Program-made: the position numbers and the translations under genes
From: Mesorhizobium sp.
GTDB taxonomy: Bacteria; Pseudomonadota; Alphaproteobacteria; Rhizobiales; Rhizobiaceae
Assembly: GCF_024710845.1 (NCBI RefSeq)
Contig: NZ_JANJTZ010000022.1
Location: forward strand, 106,513-170,512
Direction of reading: 5' to 3'
DNA length: 64,000 bases
The notes under the pieces: generated by a model
Told to the model about the DNA's origin: nothing
The model's database searches: none
The model's input: the letters and a program-made list of their open reading frames with translations, nothing else
Shown here: positions 9,330-17,913 of the stretch, piece by piece
Numbering within the stretch: the stretch's first letter is position 1
Layout of the letters: each line of letters begins with the position of its first letter

Positions 9330-10765
9330 TTTTCCAGGACATGGCCGCCTACCGGGCGGCGAGCCATATGCCGCGCGTCGCCATCATCGGCGGCGGAGTG
9401 GCCGGCATCACCATCGCCCGCAAGCTTGATGCCCGGGGCATCCCGTGCGTCCTCTTCGAGGCGGGCGGCGAGGACATCACCGAGGAGTCGCAGGACTTCT
9501 ACAAGGGGCGCACGGTCGGGGACCAGTATTTCGATCTCGACGTGACGCGCCTGCGCTATCTCGGCGGATCGTCCAACCACTGGGCCGGCTGGTGTCGCGT
9601 GCTCGACGCCTACGATTTCGAGCCCAGGTCCTACATTCCCCATTCCGGCTGGCCGATCCGTCGCGCCGACATCGAGCCCTTCCTCGACGAGACGCGCGCC
9701 ATCCTCGGCCTGCGCGAATTCAGGGCGACACGGCCCCTCACCGACGATTTCGGCCGGATGGACCTGATCAAGAGCGACGCGGTTCGGTTCGGCACGCAGT
9801 TCCGGGGCGAGCTGGAATCCAGCCGCAACGTCGCGGTCGTGCTCAACACGACGGTCCTCGAACTTGCCGGCGACGGGCGGGCGGTGACGGGGGCGAAGCT
9901 CTTCTCGGCGGGCGCGCCGGCCGGCGATTTCACCGCGCCCCATTTCGTCGTGGCAACCGGCGGCCTGGAAAACTCGCGTCTGCTCCTGTGGTCGAATGCG
10001 CAGTCGAACGGCGCGGTGGTGCCGAACGCCAAGGCGCTCGGCCGCTACTGGATGGAACATCCGATGTACTGGGCCGGCAACGCCCTCATCACCAACCAGG
10101 AAGCGCTGGAGTTCGACGAAGAGGGCGAGTGCTTCATGATCCCGACGCCGCAGGCCATGGCCGAGCGCGGCGTCACGAACTTCCATATCCAGCTCGAGAC
10201 CATGCCTTACCACGGCACCAAGCAGATGATCGCCGAGATGGCGTGCTATGCACCACGTTTCACGGAATGGGTCTCGAGCGCGATCGGCATGCACCTGCAG
10301 TGCAGCGCCCGCGTCCACATCGACTGGGAGCAGCCGCCGGAGGAATCGAACCATGTCGCGCTGTCAACGACCGAGCGCGATGCGGCGGGCGTGCCGCGCA
10401 TGGAGCTTCACTGGAAGAAGGGCGACCTCGACCGCAAGACGCTCGTCGAAGGCATGCGCATGTTCGGCGAAGAGATCGCGCTCAAGGACATCGGCCGGCT
10501 GCACATCAGCGACTGGGTGTTGAACGGCGAGGACTGGCCCACCGACATGGAACTCGCCGGCAACCACCACATGGGCGGAACGCGCATGGGCACCGACCCG
10601 TCGACGAGTGTCGTCGACGCGAACAGCAAGGTCCACGGCATGGAGAATCTCTACGTCGCCGGCTCCTCGGTGTTCGCGACGGCGGGCCAATGCACGCCGA
10701 CCACGACGATCACCGCGCTGTCGCTGCGCCTCGGAGACCACCTGTCGCGGACGGTGGCGTCGTAA
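9326..10765 (+). CDS. GMC-family FAD-dependent oxidoreductase
   Basis: 479 residues. An N-terminal FAD-binding Rossmann motif (VAIIGGGVAGITIA, about residues 18-31) is followed by GGSSNHWAGW and, near the C-terminus, HHMGGTRMG and a TPTTTITALSLRLGD segment typical of the GMC / gluconate-fructose dehydrogenase large-subunit branch. It oxidises an alcohol or sugar using FAD, usually passing electrons to a cytochrome or quinone. It has no signal peptide of its own; the ATG at 9326 overlaps the stop of the small Tat-signal gene. No cytochrome c subunit is adjacent. The substrate is unknown. Confidence 0.88.
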   Translation: MIFQDMAAYRAASHMPRVAIIGGGVAGITIARKLDARGIPCVLFEAGGEDITEESQDFYKGRTVGDQYFDLDVTRLRYLGGSSNHWAGWCRVLDAYDFEPRSYIPHSGWPIRRADIEPFLDETRAILGLREFRATRPLTDDFGRMDLIKSDAVRFGTQFRGELESSRNVAVVLNTTVLELAGDGRAVTGAKLFSAGAPAGDFTAPHFVVATGGLENSRLLLWSNAQSNGAVVPNAKALGRYWMEHPMYWAGNALITNQEALEFDEEGECFMIPTPQAMAERGVTNFHIQLETMPYHGTKQMIAEMACYAPRFTEWVSSAIGMHLQCSARVHIDWEQPPEESNHVALSTTERDAAGVPRMELHWKKGDLDRKTLVEGMRMFGEEIALKDIGRLHISDWVLNGEDWPTDMELAGNHHMGGTRMGTDPSTSVVDANSKVHGMENLYVAGSSVFATAGQCTPTTTITALSLRLGDHLSRTVAS

Positions 10766-10845
10766 CCCAATGTTCAAGCCCTGGCAGAGCCCGATCTGCG
10801 GCGTCCGGGGTGACGTTCGCGCAGATTGGGCTCCGCATCTTCGCC

Positions 10846-11742
10846 CTACGGCACGATCAGTGTGCCCGCGCCGTGCTGGGTGAACAGTTCGAGCAGCACC
10901 GCGTGCGGCGTCTTGCCGTTGAGGATGACGACGCCTTCGACGCCGCGCTCGATTGCCTCGATGCAGGTCTCGACCTTGGGAATCATGCCGCCCGAGATCG
11001 TGCCGTCGCGGATCAGCGCCTTGGCCTGGGCCACGGTGAGCTCGGCGATCACGTTCTTGTCCTTGTCCATGACGCCGGGAACGTCGGTCAGGAACAGGAG
11101 GCGCGTGGCGTTCAGCGCGCCGGCGATGGCGCCGGCGAACGTGTCGGCATTGATGTTGTAGGTGTGGCCGTCGCGTCCGGGCGCCACCGGCGCCAGCACC
11201 GGGATCATCTCGGAGCGGGCCAGGAGATCGAGCAGCGTGCGGTCGACTTCGACCGGCTCGCCGACGAAGCCCAGATCGAGCACGCGCTCGATGTTCGAAT
11301 CCGGGTCGATCATCGTCTTCTTGGCCTTTTCGGCAAAGACCATGTTGCCGTCCTTGCCGCAAAGCCCGATCGCCCATTCGCCCTCGGCGTTGATGAGCGC
11401 GACGATCTCCTTGTTGATCGAGCCGGCGAGAACCATCTCGACGATCTCGACCGTCTTCTGGTCCGTGACTCGCAGGCCGCCTTCGAACTTCGATTCGATG
11501 CCCATCTTGCTGAGCATCGCGCCGATCTGGGGCCCGCCGCCATGGACGACGATCGGGTTGACGCCCGACTGCTTGAGCAGCGCTATGTCGCGCGCGAAGG
11601 CCTGGCCGAGCGCCGCGTCGCCCATGGCGTGGCCGCCATATTTCACCACGACCGTCTTGTTCTCGTAGCGCTGCATGTAGGGCAGCGCCGCCGAAAGCAG
11701 TCGCGCCTGCATTGCGGCGATTTCGGCTGTGTCAGTCGTCAT
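10846..11742 (-). CDS. argB: Acetylglutamate kinase
   Basis: 298 residues, the standard length. ArgB phosphorylates N-acetyl-L-glutamate, the second step of arginine synthesis. The nucleotide-binding glycine-rich segments [10 protein letters not shown] (about residue 33) and [10 protein letters not shown] (about 65) are intact, as is the [15 protein letters not shown] segment. The N-terminal extension is typical of arginine-inhibited forms. In rhizobia argB commonly lies near ysxC and yidC; ysxC is 7 kb away here. It converges on the GMC gene, with an 80-base spacer that holds no clear gene. Confidence 0.96.
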   Translation of the reverse strand: MTTDTAEIAAMQARLLSAALPYMQRYENKTVVVKYGGHAMGDAALGQAFARDIALLKQSGVNPIVVHGGGPQIGAMLSKMGIESKFEGGLRVTDQKTVEIVEMVLAGSINKEIVALINAEGEWAIGLCGKDGNMVFAEKAKKTMIDPDSNIERVLDLGFVGEPVEVDRTLLDLLARSEMIPVLAPVAPGRDGHTYNINADTFAGAIAGALNATRLLFLTDVPGVMDKDKNVIAELTVAQAKALIRDGTISGGMIPKVETCIEAIERGVEGVVILNGKTPHAVLLELFTQHGAGTLIVP

Positions 11743-11827
11743 GCTGATGTCCCGGCTGGAATGGTCGGCGGCGTCTTAGCGCATGTTTGCGACGGGTTCA
11801 AAGCGGGTGGCGGTAGAAATCGTGCCG

Positions 11828-13324
11828 TCACCCCGGCACATGGAACGGCGCGCGGCGCTTGTCCCAGCCGGAGATCTTCTCCAGTTGCCCCGCGAGGCTG
11901 TAGAGCGTCTCCTCGTCGCCCGGACGCCCCGCCGCCTGGATGCCGAGAGGCAATCCGGCCTTGGTGACGTGGACCGGCAGCGCGATCGAGGGCTGGCCGG
12001 TGACGTTCTGGATCGCCGGCCAGTGTGTGAACCACAGGCTCTTGTCCAGAAGCTGGCCGAACAGCTGCGGGAACCTGAGCAGCCAGGTGAGCCGCAGCTT
12101 GTCGAGAACGTTCTCGATGAACTCGTCGGCACCCTTCGGATCCATCGCGCCGACGGCAAGCGGCGGGTGCGCGATGACCGGCATCAGCACGGCGGCGTAT
12201 CGCGCTGTGTCGGTGATGATCTGCCGCGACGCCGCGTGCAGGCGCTCCAGCCCGGCATAGGTCTCGCCGGCGGTGAGCAGTTCGCCATACCGTGCCAGCA
12301 CCCGCGACGCGCGCTCGATGTCGCCGGAGATGTCGCGGCCGACGCGCGCGCGTTCGATGCGAAGGAGGCCGGCGATGGACGAGGAGACGCTGCCGGCGAA
12401 GTCGGCCATGAAGGCGCGGTCAGCAGTGGGAAGGTCTATCTCCTCGACCGAGTGGCCGCCTTCCCTGGCGAGCGCGACCGCCGCGTCCAGCGCCGCCTGC
12501 GTCTCCGCAGATATCTCCAGGCCGAGCGGCGACTTGCGATAGACCGCGAGCGTCAGTCTGCCCGGATCGCGCGCGGCGGCGGCGGCGAACGTGCCCTTGG
12601 GCGGCCGGGCCGCGTAGGGCGCCAGCGGATCCGGCCCATGCGTCAGGTCGAGCAGCGTCGCGCTGTCACGCACCGTGCGGCTCACCGCATGGTCGACGAC
12701 GAAACCGTACCAGCTCTCGGTGACGAGCGGCGACAGCGGCACGCGGCCGCGCGAGGTCTTCATGCCGACGAGACCGGTGCAGGCGGAGGGAACGCGGATC
12801 GAGCCGCCGCCGTCCGAGGCGTGCGCCACGGCGACCACGCCGGCCGAGACGATCGAGGATGCGCCGCCGGAGGAACCTCCCGTCGTGTGGCCGGTGTTCC
12901 ACGGATTGCGGGTGATGCCAAAGGCAGCCGATTCCGTCATCAGGCGAAGGCCGTATTCGGGCGAGGTGGTGGTGCAGATCGGGATGAGGCCGGCGGCGCG
13001 CTGGCGCTCGACCAGCACGGAATCGAAGTCCGGCACGAACACCGGCGCGCGGCTGCCGGAATGGGTGGCGATCCCCTTCTGGGCGATGCCGAGATCCTTG
13101 ATGGCGAAGGGCACGCCCGCGAGCGGCGCGTTGCGATCGACTGTCTTCGCCGCCGCCCGCGCCTGGTCGTAGGTCTTCTCCGCCACGCAGTTGATCTGAG
13201 GGTTGACCTTCTCCAGCCGGGCAATCGCCGCCTCGACGAGTTCGGAAGGAGAGATCTCGCCCTTCCTCACGAGTTCCGCCTGTCCGACTGCGTCGTATTC
13301 CCACAAGACCTGTTCGACCGACAT
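11828..13324 (-). CDS. Amidase signature-family amidohydrolase
   Basis: 498 residues. The amidase-signature triad is visible: Lys76 in AIKDLG, the cis-Ser in TTGGSSGG (about 151-152) and nucleophile Ser175 in DGGGSIRVP. The family hydrolyses amides to acid and ammonia; close relatives include 6-aminohexanoate cyclic dimer hydrolases and general amidases. No signal peptide is seen. The ATG at 13324 has a strong GAGGGGGA ribosome-binding sequence; the frame stays open for 54 more codons upstream without family similarity. The specific substrate cannot be assigned. Confidence 0.9.
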   Translation of the reverse strand: MSVEQVLWEYDAVGQAELVRKGEISPSELVEAAIARLEKVNPQINCVAEKTYDQARAAAKTVDRNAPLAGVPFAIKDLGIAQKGIATHSGSRAPVFVPDFDSVLVERQRAAGLIPICTTTSPEYGLRLMTESAAFGITRNPWNTGHTTGGSSGGASSIVSAGVVAVAHASDGGGSIRVPSACTGLVGMKTSRGRVPLSPLVTESWYGFVVDHAVSRTVRDSATLLDLTHGPDPLAPYAARPPKGTFAAAAARDPGRLTLAVYRKSPLGLEISAETQAALDAAVALAREGGHSVEEIDLPTADRAFMADFAGSVSSSIAGLLRIERARVGRDISGDIERASRVLARYGELLTAGETYAGLERLHAASRQIITDTARYAAVLMPVIAHPPLAVGAMDPKGADEFIENVLDKLRLTWLLRFPQLFGQLLDKSLWFTHWPAIQNVTGQPSIALPVHVTKAGLPLGIQAAGRPGDEETLYSLAGQLEKISGWDKRRAPFHVPG

Positions 13325-13448
13325 GTCGCGTCCCCCTCGCTTTGGCAGAACGCTATCGGCGGCGCGCCGCTTTGGCAATGAAGGCGCACCGGTCGAATGC
13401 GTCCACTGCGCCGTTGCAAATGCGCCACGAAGCCCTAACTTGGCCGCG

Positions 13449-13988
13449 ATGACGCCGCAGGACATTACCAAACTGATCGTGCGCACCTCGATGAAGGATC
13501 GCGCCGCCTTCGATCTGCTCTACCGGCAGACGAGCGCGAAACTCTTCGGCGTCTGTCTGCGTGTCTTGAACGACCGGACGGAAGCCGAAGAGGCGCTGCA
13601 GGAGGTCTTCGTCAAGATATGGACCAAGGCCGACCGTTTCGCCGTCTCCGACCTCAGCCCGATCTCGTGGCTGGTGGCGGTGGCGCGCAACCATTCGATC
13701 GACCGCATCCGCAAGAGGCGGCGGCCGGCGGTGGACCTGGACGAAGCGCTTGACGTCGCCGATCCGGCGCCCGGACCCGAAGCGCTGGCGGTGGCGGGCG
13801 GCGATCGGGACAGGATATTCTCCTGCCTCGATGAACTGGATCAGGACAGGGCCGCCGCGGTGCGCGGCGCCTACATCAGCGGCGAAAGCTACGCGGACCT
13901 TGCAGAGAGGTACAAGGTTCCGCTCAACACGATGCGGACCTGGCTGCGGCGCAGCCTGTTGAAACTCAGGGAATGCCTGGAGCGATGA
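13449..13988 (+). CDS. ECF (sigma-70 family, RpoE-like) RNA polymerase sigma factor
   Basis: 179 residues. Region 2 (about 20-90) contains AEEALQEVFVKIW and SWLVAVARNHSIDRIRKRRR. Region 4 (about 120-178) contains ESYADLAERYKVPLNTMRTWLRRSLLKLRECL, the helix-turn-helix. It directs RNA polymerase to a small stress or envelope regulon. The stop overlaps the next gene's ATG (ATGA), an RskA-type anti-sigma factor that should hold it inactive. The fasciclin gene at 15684 is a typical target in this locus type, though separated here by a toxin-antitoxin pair. Confidence 0.93.
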   Translation: MTPQDITKLIVRTSMKDRAAFDLLYRQTSAKLFGVCLRVLNDRTEAEEALQEVFVKIWTKADRFAVSDLSPISWLVAVARNHSIDRIRKRRRPAVDLDEALDVADPAPGPEALAVAGGDRDRIFSCLDELDQDRAAAVRGAYISGESYADLAERYKVPLNTMRTWLRRSLLKLRECLER

Positions 13989-14707
13989 ACGGCACCGAAG
14001 ACAGCGAAAGGGAACTCGGAGGCGACGACGCCGTCGCCGCCGAATACGTTCTCGGCGCGCTCGGCTCCGAGGAGCGGGCCACCGTCGCGCGCCGCATCGA
14101 CGCCGACGCCGCCTTCGCGCAACTCGTCGATCGCTGGGAAGTCACACTCGCGCCGATGGCCAACGCCTACGGCTCCGTCGAACCTCCCGCCTCCGTGAAG
14201 CAGGCGATCGACCGCCGCCTGTTTTCCAGCACCGCCGCCCAGACTGTGGAGAAGGCCGGCATCTGGTCGAGCCTGGCCTTCTGGCGCGGGCTGACGGTGG
14301 CCGCCTTCGCGGCGCTGGCGCTCTACATTGCCCTCCCGCTCGTATCGCCGCCGCCACCCGCCACTCCGGCGGAGCGGCTGGTCGCCTCGCTCGCGCCGCA
14401 GCAGAGCGACGTGCACTATTTCGTCGTCTATGACGCGCGGACGAAGGACATCGGCCTGTCGCACGTCACCGGCGCCCGTGCGCCAGACCATGATTTCGAG
14501 CTCTGGGTGATCGACGGCAGCCAGCCGCCGCAATCGGTCGGCGTCATCCCCGCAGGCTCCAACGTCCACCTCGCGGTGTCACAGGACATTCAGCAGAAGA
14601 TCGCTTCCGGCGCGGTCTTCGCCATCAGCCTCGAGCCCAAGGGCGGCTCGCCCACCGGCGCTCCGACCGGGCCGGTCGTCGCGGCGGGCGATCTGCGGGA
14701 TATCTGA
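13985..14707 (+). CDS. RskA-type membrane anti-sigma factor
   Basis: 240 residues. The N-terminal cytosolic domain (about 15-80, AAEYVLGALGSEERATVARRI) binds the sigma factor. One membrane segment lies at about 102-120, and the periplasmic C-terminal domain has the RskA fold pattern ending in PTGAPTGPVVAAG. No zinc HxxxCxxC motif is present, so it is a non-ZAS anti-sigma, as in RskA. Release probably needs signal-dependent proteolysis. It is translationally coupled to the sigma gene by ATGA. Confidence 0.9.
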   Translation: MNGTEDSERELGGDDAVAAEYVLGALGSEERATVARRIDADAAFAQLVDRWEVTLAPMANAYGSVEPPASVKQAIDRRLFSSTAAQTVEKAGIWSSLAFWRGLTVAAFAALALYIALPLVSPPPPATPAERLVASLAPQQSDVHYFVVYDARTKDIGLSHVTGARAPDHDFELWVIDGSQPPQSVGVIPAGSNVHLAVSQDIQQKIASGAVFAISLEPKGGSPTGAPTGPVVAAGDLRDI

Positions 14708-14729
14708 GAAAGCCGTCGTGCGCTTTGTG

Positions 14730-14758
14730 TTGACATTGTGTACGTGGCATCCGATATC
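14730..14758 (+). promoter_or_regulatory. Candidate promoter of the tacAT-like operon
   Basis: A perfect TTGACA (14730-14735) is followed after 17 bases by GATATC (14753-14758), a weak -10 match ending 6 bases before the antitoxin ATG. If real, the leader is very short or leaderless. It suggests the toxin-antitoxin pair has its own promoter, independent of the sigma operon. Confidence 0.4.
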
Positions 14759-14764
14759 TCCGCT

Positions 14765-15049
14765 ATGTCCACGCCGGCCGAAACATCCGATGTCCATATC
14801 CACCTGCGCGCCCGCGCGCAGGATCGCGCGCTGATCGATCGCGCCGCTGAACTGACGGGCTCCAACCGCTCGCAGTTCATACTCGAGGCGTCGCTGCGCG
14901 ATGCAAGGTCGGTATTGGCCGACCAGACCGGCATTCTGGCAAGCCAACAGGAGTTCAACTCCATCCTCGCCTGGATGGACGGCCGGCCAACGGATCAGGA
15001 GCGCGACGGCATGATCCGCCTTGCCGAGGCAGGGATGCCGCGTGGCTGA
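14765..15049 (+). CDS. DUF1778 (TacA-like) antitoxin
   Basis: 94 residues. The N-terminal ribbon-helix-helix domain (VHIHLRARAQDRALIDRAAELTG, about 12-34) binds operator DNA, and the C-terminal part wraps the acetyltransferase toxin, with the family FNSILAWMD segment near residue 65. DUF1778 proteins are antitoxins of GNAT toxins such as TacT/AtaT. The ATG at 14765 is chosen because the RHH starts right after it; an upstream in-frame start lies in the promoter region. It overlaps the toxin gene by 8 bases. Confidence 0.9.
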   Translation: MSTPAETSDVHIHLRARAQDRALIDRAAELTGSNRSQFILEASLRDARSVLADQTGILASQQEFNSILAWMDGRPTDQERDGMIRLAEAGMPRG

Positions 15050-15569
15050 CGGCCTAGGCCGCTGGTCAACTCCCGAGCCTATCGGGCCAAATCACGATTC
15101 CGCCGATTTCGACTGCGGCGAACCTTCGCTCGACGAGTGGCTGCGCAAGCGGGCGCTGTCCAACTTGATGCTGGGGGCTTCTCGGACCTATGTCGTCTGC
15201 GAGCCGGGCTCGCGACGGATCAGCGGCTACTATGCGCTGAGCATGGGCCAGATCGCCAATGCAGACGCGACAGGCCCCATGCGACGCAACATGCCGAGCC
15301 ACATTCCGGCCGTGGTGATGGGACGCCTCGCGATCGATCGGCGGGCGCAAGGCCTGGGCCTCGGGGCGCTCCTGCTAAAGGATGCGGTCGAGCGTGCGAT
15401 CGACGCCACGACCTTTGTTTCCGCAAGACTGTTTCTCGTTCATGCGCTCTCTCCCGAGGCCGAGACCTTCTATCTTCACCACGGGTTCACGCGACTGCCG
15501 GTCAAGTCGCCCACGCTCGCTCTGGATCTCGTGAGGTTCGGCGCTATCCGCCGATCCATTGTCGACTGA
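15042..15569 (+). CDS. GNAT-family (TacT-like) acetyltransferase toxin
   Basis: 175 residues from a GTG at 15042. The N-terminal PEPIGPNHDSADFDCGEPSLDEWLRKRA is characteristic of TacT-like toxins, which acetylate the amino group of charged tRNAs and stop translation. The acetyl-CoA loop is RRAQGLGLGALLL (about 106-118), and the catalytic-region tyrosine is in AETFYLHHGF. The GTG start overlaps the antitoxin coding end, the usual arrangement; an ATG 7 codons upstream is less likely. Family known; the target tRNA is not deducible. Confidence 0.9.
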   Translation: MADGLGRWSTPEPIGPNHDSADFDCGEPSLDEWLRKRALSNLMLGASRTYVVCEPGSRRISGYYALSMGQIANADATGPMRRNMPSHIPAVVMGRLAIDRRAQGLGLGALLLKDAVERAIDATTFVSARLFLVHALSPEAETFYLHHGFTRLPVKSPTLALDLVRFGAIRRSIVD

Positions 15570-15683
15570 TCTGATCACGCAGCTGTGACCTCACCGGTCT
15601 TCGCCGCCCGAAACTCCCCTCCACCCTCCTTCGTAACTCCCTGCATCCCCGCCCTCAGGGGAACAACCAAGGAGAGTCACACC

Positions 15684-16241
15684 ATGCGCAAGATCACCTC
15701 TGCCCTGTTCGCAGGCTCGATCGCTCTGTCCGCCCTCACCGGCGCAGCCTATGCCGAGAACCCGATGGTCGGCGGCGCGGCCATGTATGCCGACAAGAAC
15801 ATCGTCGAGAACGCGGTCAACTCGAAGGACCACACCACGCTTGTCGCCGCCGTGAAGGCCGCCGGCCTCGTCGAGACGCTGTCCGGCGCCGGCCCGTTAA
15901 CCGTCTTTGCCCCGGTCAACGACGCCTTCGCAGCACTGCCGGCCGGCACGGTCGAGAACCTGCTCAAGCCCGAGAACAAGGAGATGCTGACCAAGGTGCT
16001 GACCTGCCACGTCGTGGCGGCCGATGCGATGTCCGAGGCGATCGGCAAGATGATCAAGGATGATGGCGGCACGCACCCGGTCAAGACCGTCGGCGGCTGC
16101 ACGCTGCAGGCCAAGATGGACGGCGACAAGATCACGCTGACCGACGAGACCGGCGGCGTCGCCACCGTGACCATCGCCGACGTCGACCAGTCGAACGGCG
16201 TCATCCACGTCATCGACAAGGTTCTGCTGCCCAAGGCCTGA
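15684..16241 (+). CDS. Secreted fasciclin (FAS1) domain protein
   Basis: 185 residues. A signal peptide (about 1-23, cut near AYAEN) is followed by a single FAS1 domain with the H1 and H2 boxes (LTVFAPVNDAFAALP and the NGVIHVIDKVLLP end). These domains are extracellular or periplasmic adhesion or assembly modules; single-domain bacterial forms are commonly encoded with ECF sigma/RskA pairs. The AAGGAGAG at 15669-15676 sets the ATG. A strong hairpin terminator follows. Confidence 0.92.
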   Translation: MRKITSALFAGSIALSALTGAAYAENPMVGGAAMYADKNIVENAVNSKDHTTLVAAVKAAGLVETLSGAGPLTVFAPVNDAFAALPAGTVENLLKPENKEMLTKVLTCHVVAADAMSEAIGKMIKDDGGTHPVKTVGGCTLQAKMDGDKITLTDETGGVATVTIADVDQSNGVIHVIDKVLLPKA

Positions 16242-16260
16242 TCGGCCACGCGACCGTAAC

Positions 16261-16310
16261 GGCGCTCCGTGTCCCCGCACCTTCCGCGGAGGCCGGAGCG
16301 CCGCTTTTCT
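16261..16310 (+). terminator. Rho-independent terminator after fasciclin gene
   Basis: Perfect 9-bp arms GGCGCTCCG (16261-16269) and CGGAGCGCC (16294-16302) are followed by GCTTTTCTT. The 24-base loop contains the small palindrome TCCGCGGA. It begins 20 bases after the fasciclin stop. Confidence 0.82.
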
Positions 16311-16396
16311 TCAGGGATCGCACGGCCGGCTCAACGCGAGTTGATTTCGACGTGACGCCCCGGACGCGCTAGAAGGGTCTGACGAGGAGAGCAATC

Positions 16397-16894
16397 ATGA
16401 AACGACGCGATGTCCTGTCCCTGACGGCCGCCGCCGGCGCGCTTGTGTCGCTGAGTGGCCTGTTCCGCAGCCGTGGCAACGTGGCCATCGCCGCCGAGTT
16501 CGAGATCACGAAGACAGACTCGGAGTGGAAGGCGCTGCTGCCGGAAGACGTCTACCAGGTGTTGCGCCACGAGGACACGGAGCCAGCCGGCTCCAGCCCG
16601 CTCAACAACGAGAAGCGCAAGGGCACCTTCCACTGCGCCGGCTGCGACCTGCCGCTCTACTCGTCGGAAGCCAAATACGACTCCGGCACCGGCTGGCCGA
16701 GCTTCTGGGAATCCCTGCCCGACGCAATCGGCACACGCGAGGACAGTTCCTTCTTCATGAAGCGCACCGAGTGCCACTGCCGCCGCTGCGGCGGCCATCT
16801 CGGCCATATCTTCGACGACGGGCCGAAGCCGACGGGACTGCGCCACTGCATCAACGGCCTGGCGCTCACGTTCAAGCCGGCGGGCGCTGCCTAG
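16397..16894 (+). CDS. msrB: Peptide-methionine (R)-S-oxide reductase
   Basis: 165 residues. The catalytic cysteine is in GLRHCINGLAL, and the structural zinc cysteines are in HCAGC and CRRC. It reduces methionine-R-sulfoxide in proteins. An N-terminal KRRDVLSLTAAAGALVSLSG segment looks like a Tat-type signal, so this copy probably acts in the periplasm, unlike cytosolic MsrB. The ATG follows GAGGAGAG. Its TAG stop shares the CTAG tetranucleotide with the stop of the convergent LysR gene. Confidence 0.93.
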   Translation: MKRRDVLSLTAAAGALVSLSGLFRSRGNVAIAAEFEITKTDSEWKALLPEDVYQVLRHEDTEPAGSSPLNNEKRKGTFHCAGCDLPLYSSEAKYDSGTGWPSFWESLPDAIGTREDSSFFMKRTECHCRRCGGHLGHIFDDGPKPTGLRHCINGLALTFKPAGAA

Positions 16895-17799
16895 GATTGG
16901 CGCCGCCCGACCTTCGCGTAGGCGCCGAGCTCCGCCGCCAGGTGGTCGAACAGAAGGCGGACGCGCCGCGAGTAACGCAGGTCCTCGTGCATCGCCAGCC
17001 ACATGTCGAGACTGAGATCGAACAGGTCGGGCAGGACGGGCACCAGATCCGGATCGCGCGCCGCCACGCCGTGCTGGCAGATGCCGATGCCGACCCCGGC
17101 GCGGACGGCTGCGAGTTGGCCGACATCGCTGTCGCAGCGATAGGAGAACAGTTCGCGCAACACCGGCTCGCCGCCGATGCGGATTGCCTCCAGCGCGGCA
17201 TTGTTGCGGTCCACGCCGATCACGGTGTGGGCGGACAATTCGCCGACGCCGGACGGGTTGCCGTGACGCGCGAGGTAATCCCGTTTGGCGTAGAGCCCGA
17301 TGCCGATCGCGCCGATTCGGCGCGCCACAAGTGCCGCCTGCTGCGGCCGCACCATCCGCACCGCGATGTCGGCGTCGCGCCGCAACAGGTCTTCGTTGCG
17401 GTTCGACAGCGCGAGTTCGAGCACGATGCCTGGATGGGCCTCGCGAAACCGCGCCAGCATCGCCGGCAGGACCTCGATGCCGACAATCTCGCTGGCCGCG
17501 AGCCGTACCGTCCCGCGCTCGCCCTCCGCCTCGCCCGAAGCCGTCCTCAGCAGGCTTTCGGCGGCGGCCGCCATTGCCTCCGCATGCGGGACGAGCGAAA
17601 GCGCAAGCGCGGTCGGCTGGAGACCATGCTGAGACCGCACGAACAGCGGCTCGCCGAGCGCTTCCTCCAGCGCATCGACGTGGCGCCCGAGGGTCGGCTG
17701 CGTCAGGCGCAGCGAACGGGCCGCGGCCGATAGCGAACCCGTCTCGGTGACGGCGAGAAAGCTGCGCCAGAGTTCCCAGCCAAGGTCGGACCCAGTCAT
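16891..17799 (-). CDS. LysR-family transcriptional regulator
   Basis: 302 residues. The N-terminal winged helix (about 8-65) contains LAVTETGSLSAAARSLRLTQPTLGRHVDALEEALGEPLF-type LysR landmarks. An effector-binding domain (about 93-295) follows. It is divergent from the SRPBCC gene, with 114 bases between the starts, and is likely to control that gene and itself. The ATG at 17799 fits the family N-terminus. An ATACA-N4-TGTAT inverted repeat overlaps this start codon. The effector is unknown. Confidence 0.92.
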   Translation of the reverse strand: MTGSDLGWELWRSFLAVTETGSLSAAARSLRLTQPTLGRHVDALEEALGEPLFVRSQHGLQPTALALSLVPHAEAMAAAAESLLRTASGEAEGERGTVRLAASEIVGIEVLPAMLARFREAHPGIVLELALSNRNEDLLRRDADIAVRMVRPQQAALVARRIGAIGIGLYAKRDYLARHGNPSGVGELSAHTVIGVDRNNAALEAIRIGGEPVLRELFSYRCDSDVGQLAAVRAGVGIGICQHGVAARDPDLVPVLPDLFDLSLDMWLAMHEDLRYSRRVRLLFDHLAAELGAYAKVGRRQS

Positions 17800-17811
17800 A
17801 CATTTCTGTAT
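17798..17811. promoter_or_regulatory. Inverted repeat at the LysR start codon
   Basis: ATACA (17798-17802) and TGTAT (17807-17811) are perfect 5-bp arms separated by 4 bases, in an AT-rich patch. The left arm includes the LysR start codon. It is a candidate autoregulatory site; LysR boxes (T-N11-A) are loosely defined, so binding is inference. Confidence 0.4.
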
Positions 17812-17913
17812 ATCAGATAATCGCAATCCGGCAATTTCCGTATCGCCCGCGCGATCATAGGTTTCGCTCACGGATGCAGCGCATCTCGAAACCGAACCCG
17901 AAGGAACCCTGCC

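Noticed and set aside
9445..11967. 840-codon open frame on the plus strand
   Set aside because: Shadow frame across the GMC gene and antisense of argB; low-complexity composition. The GMC and argB frames show clear families.
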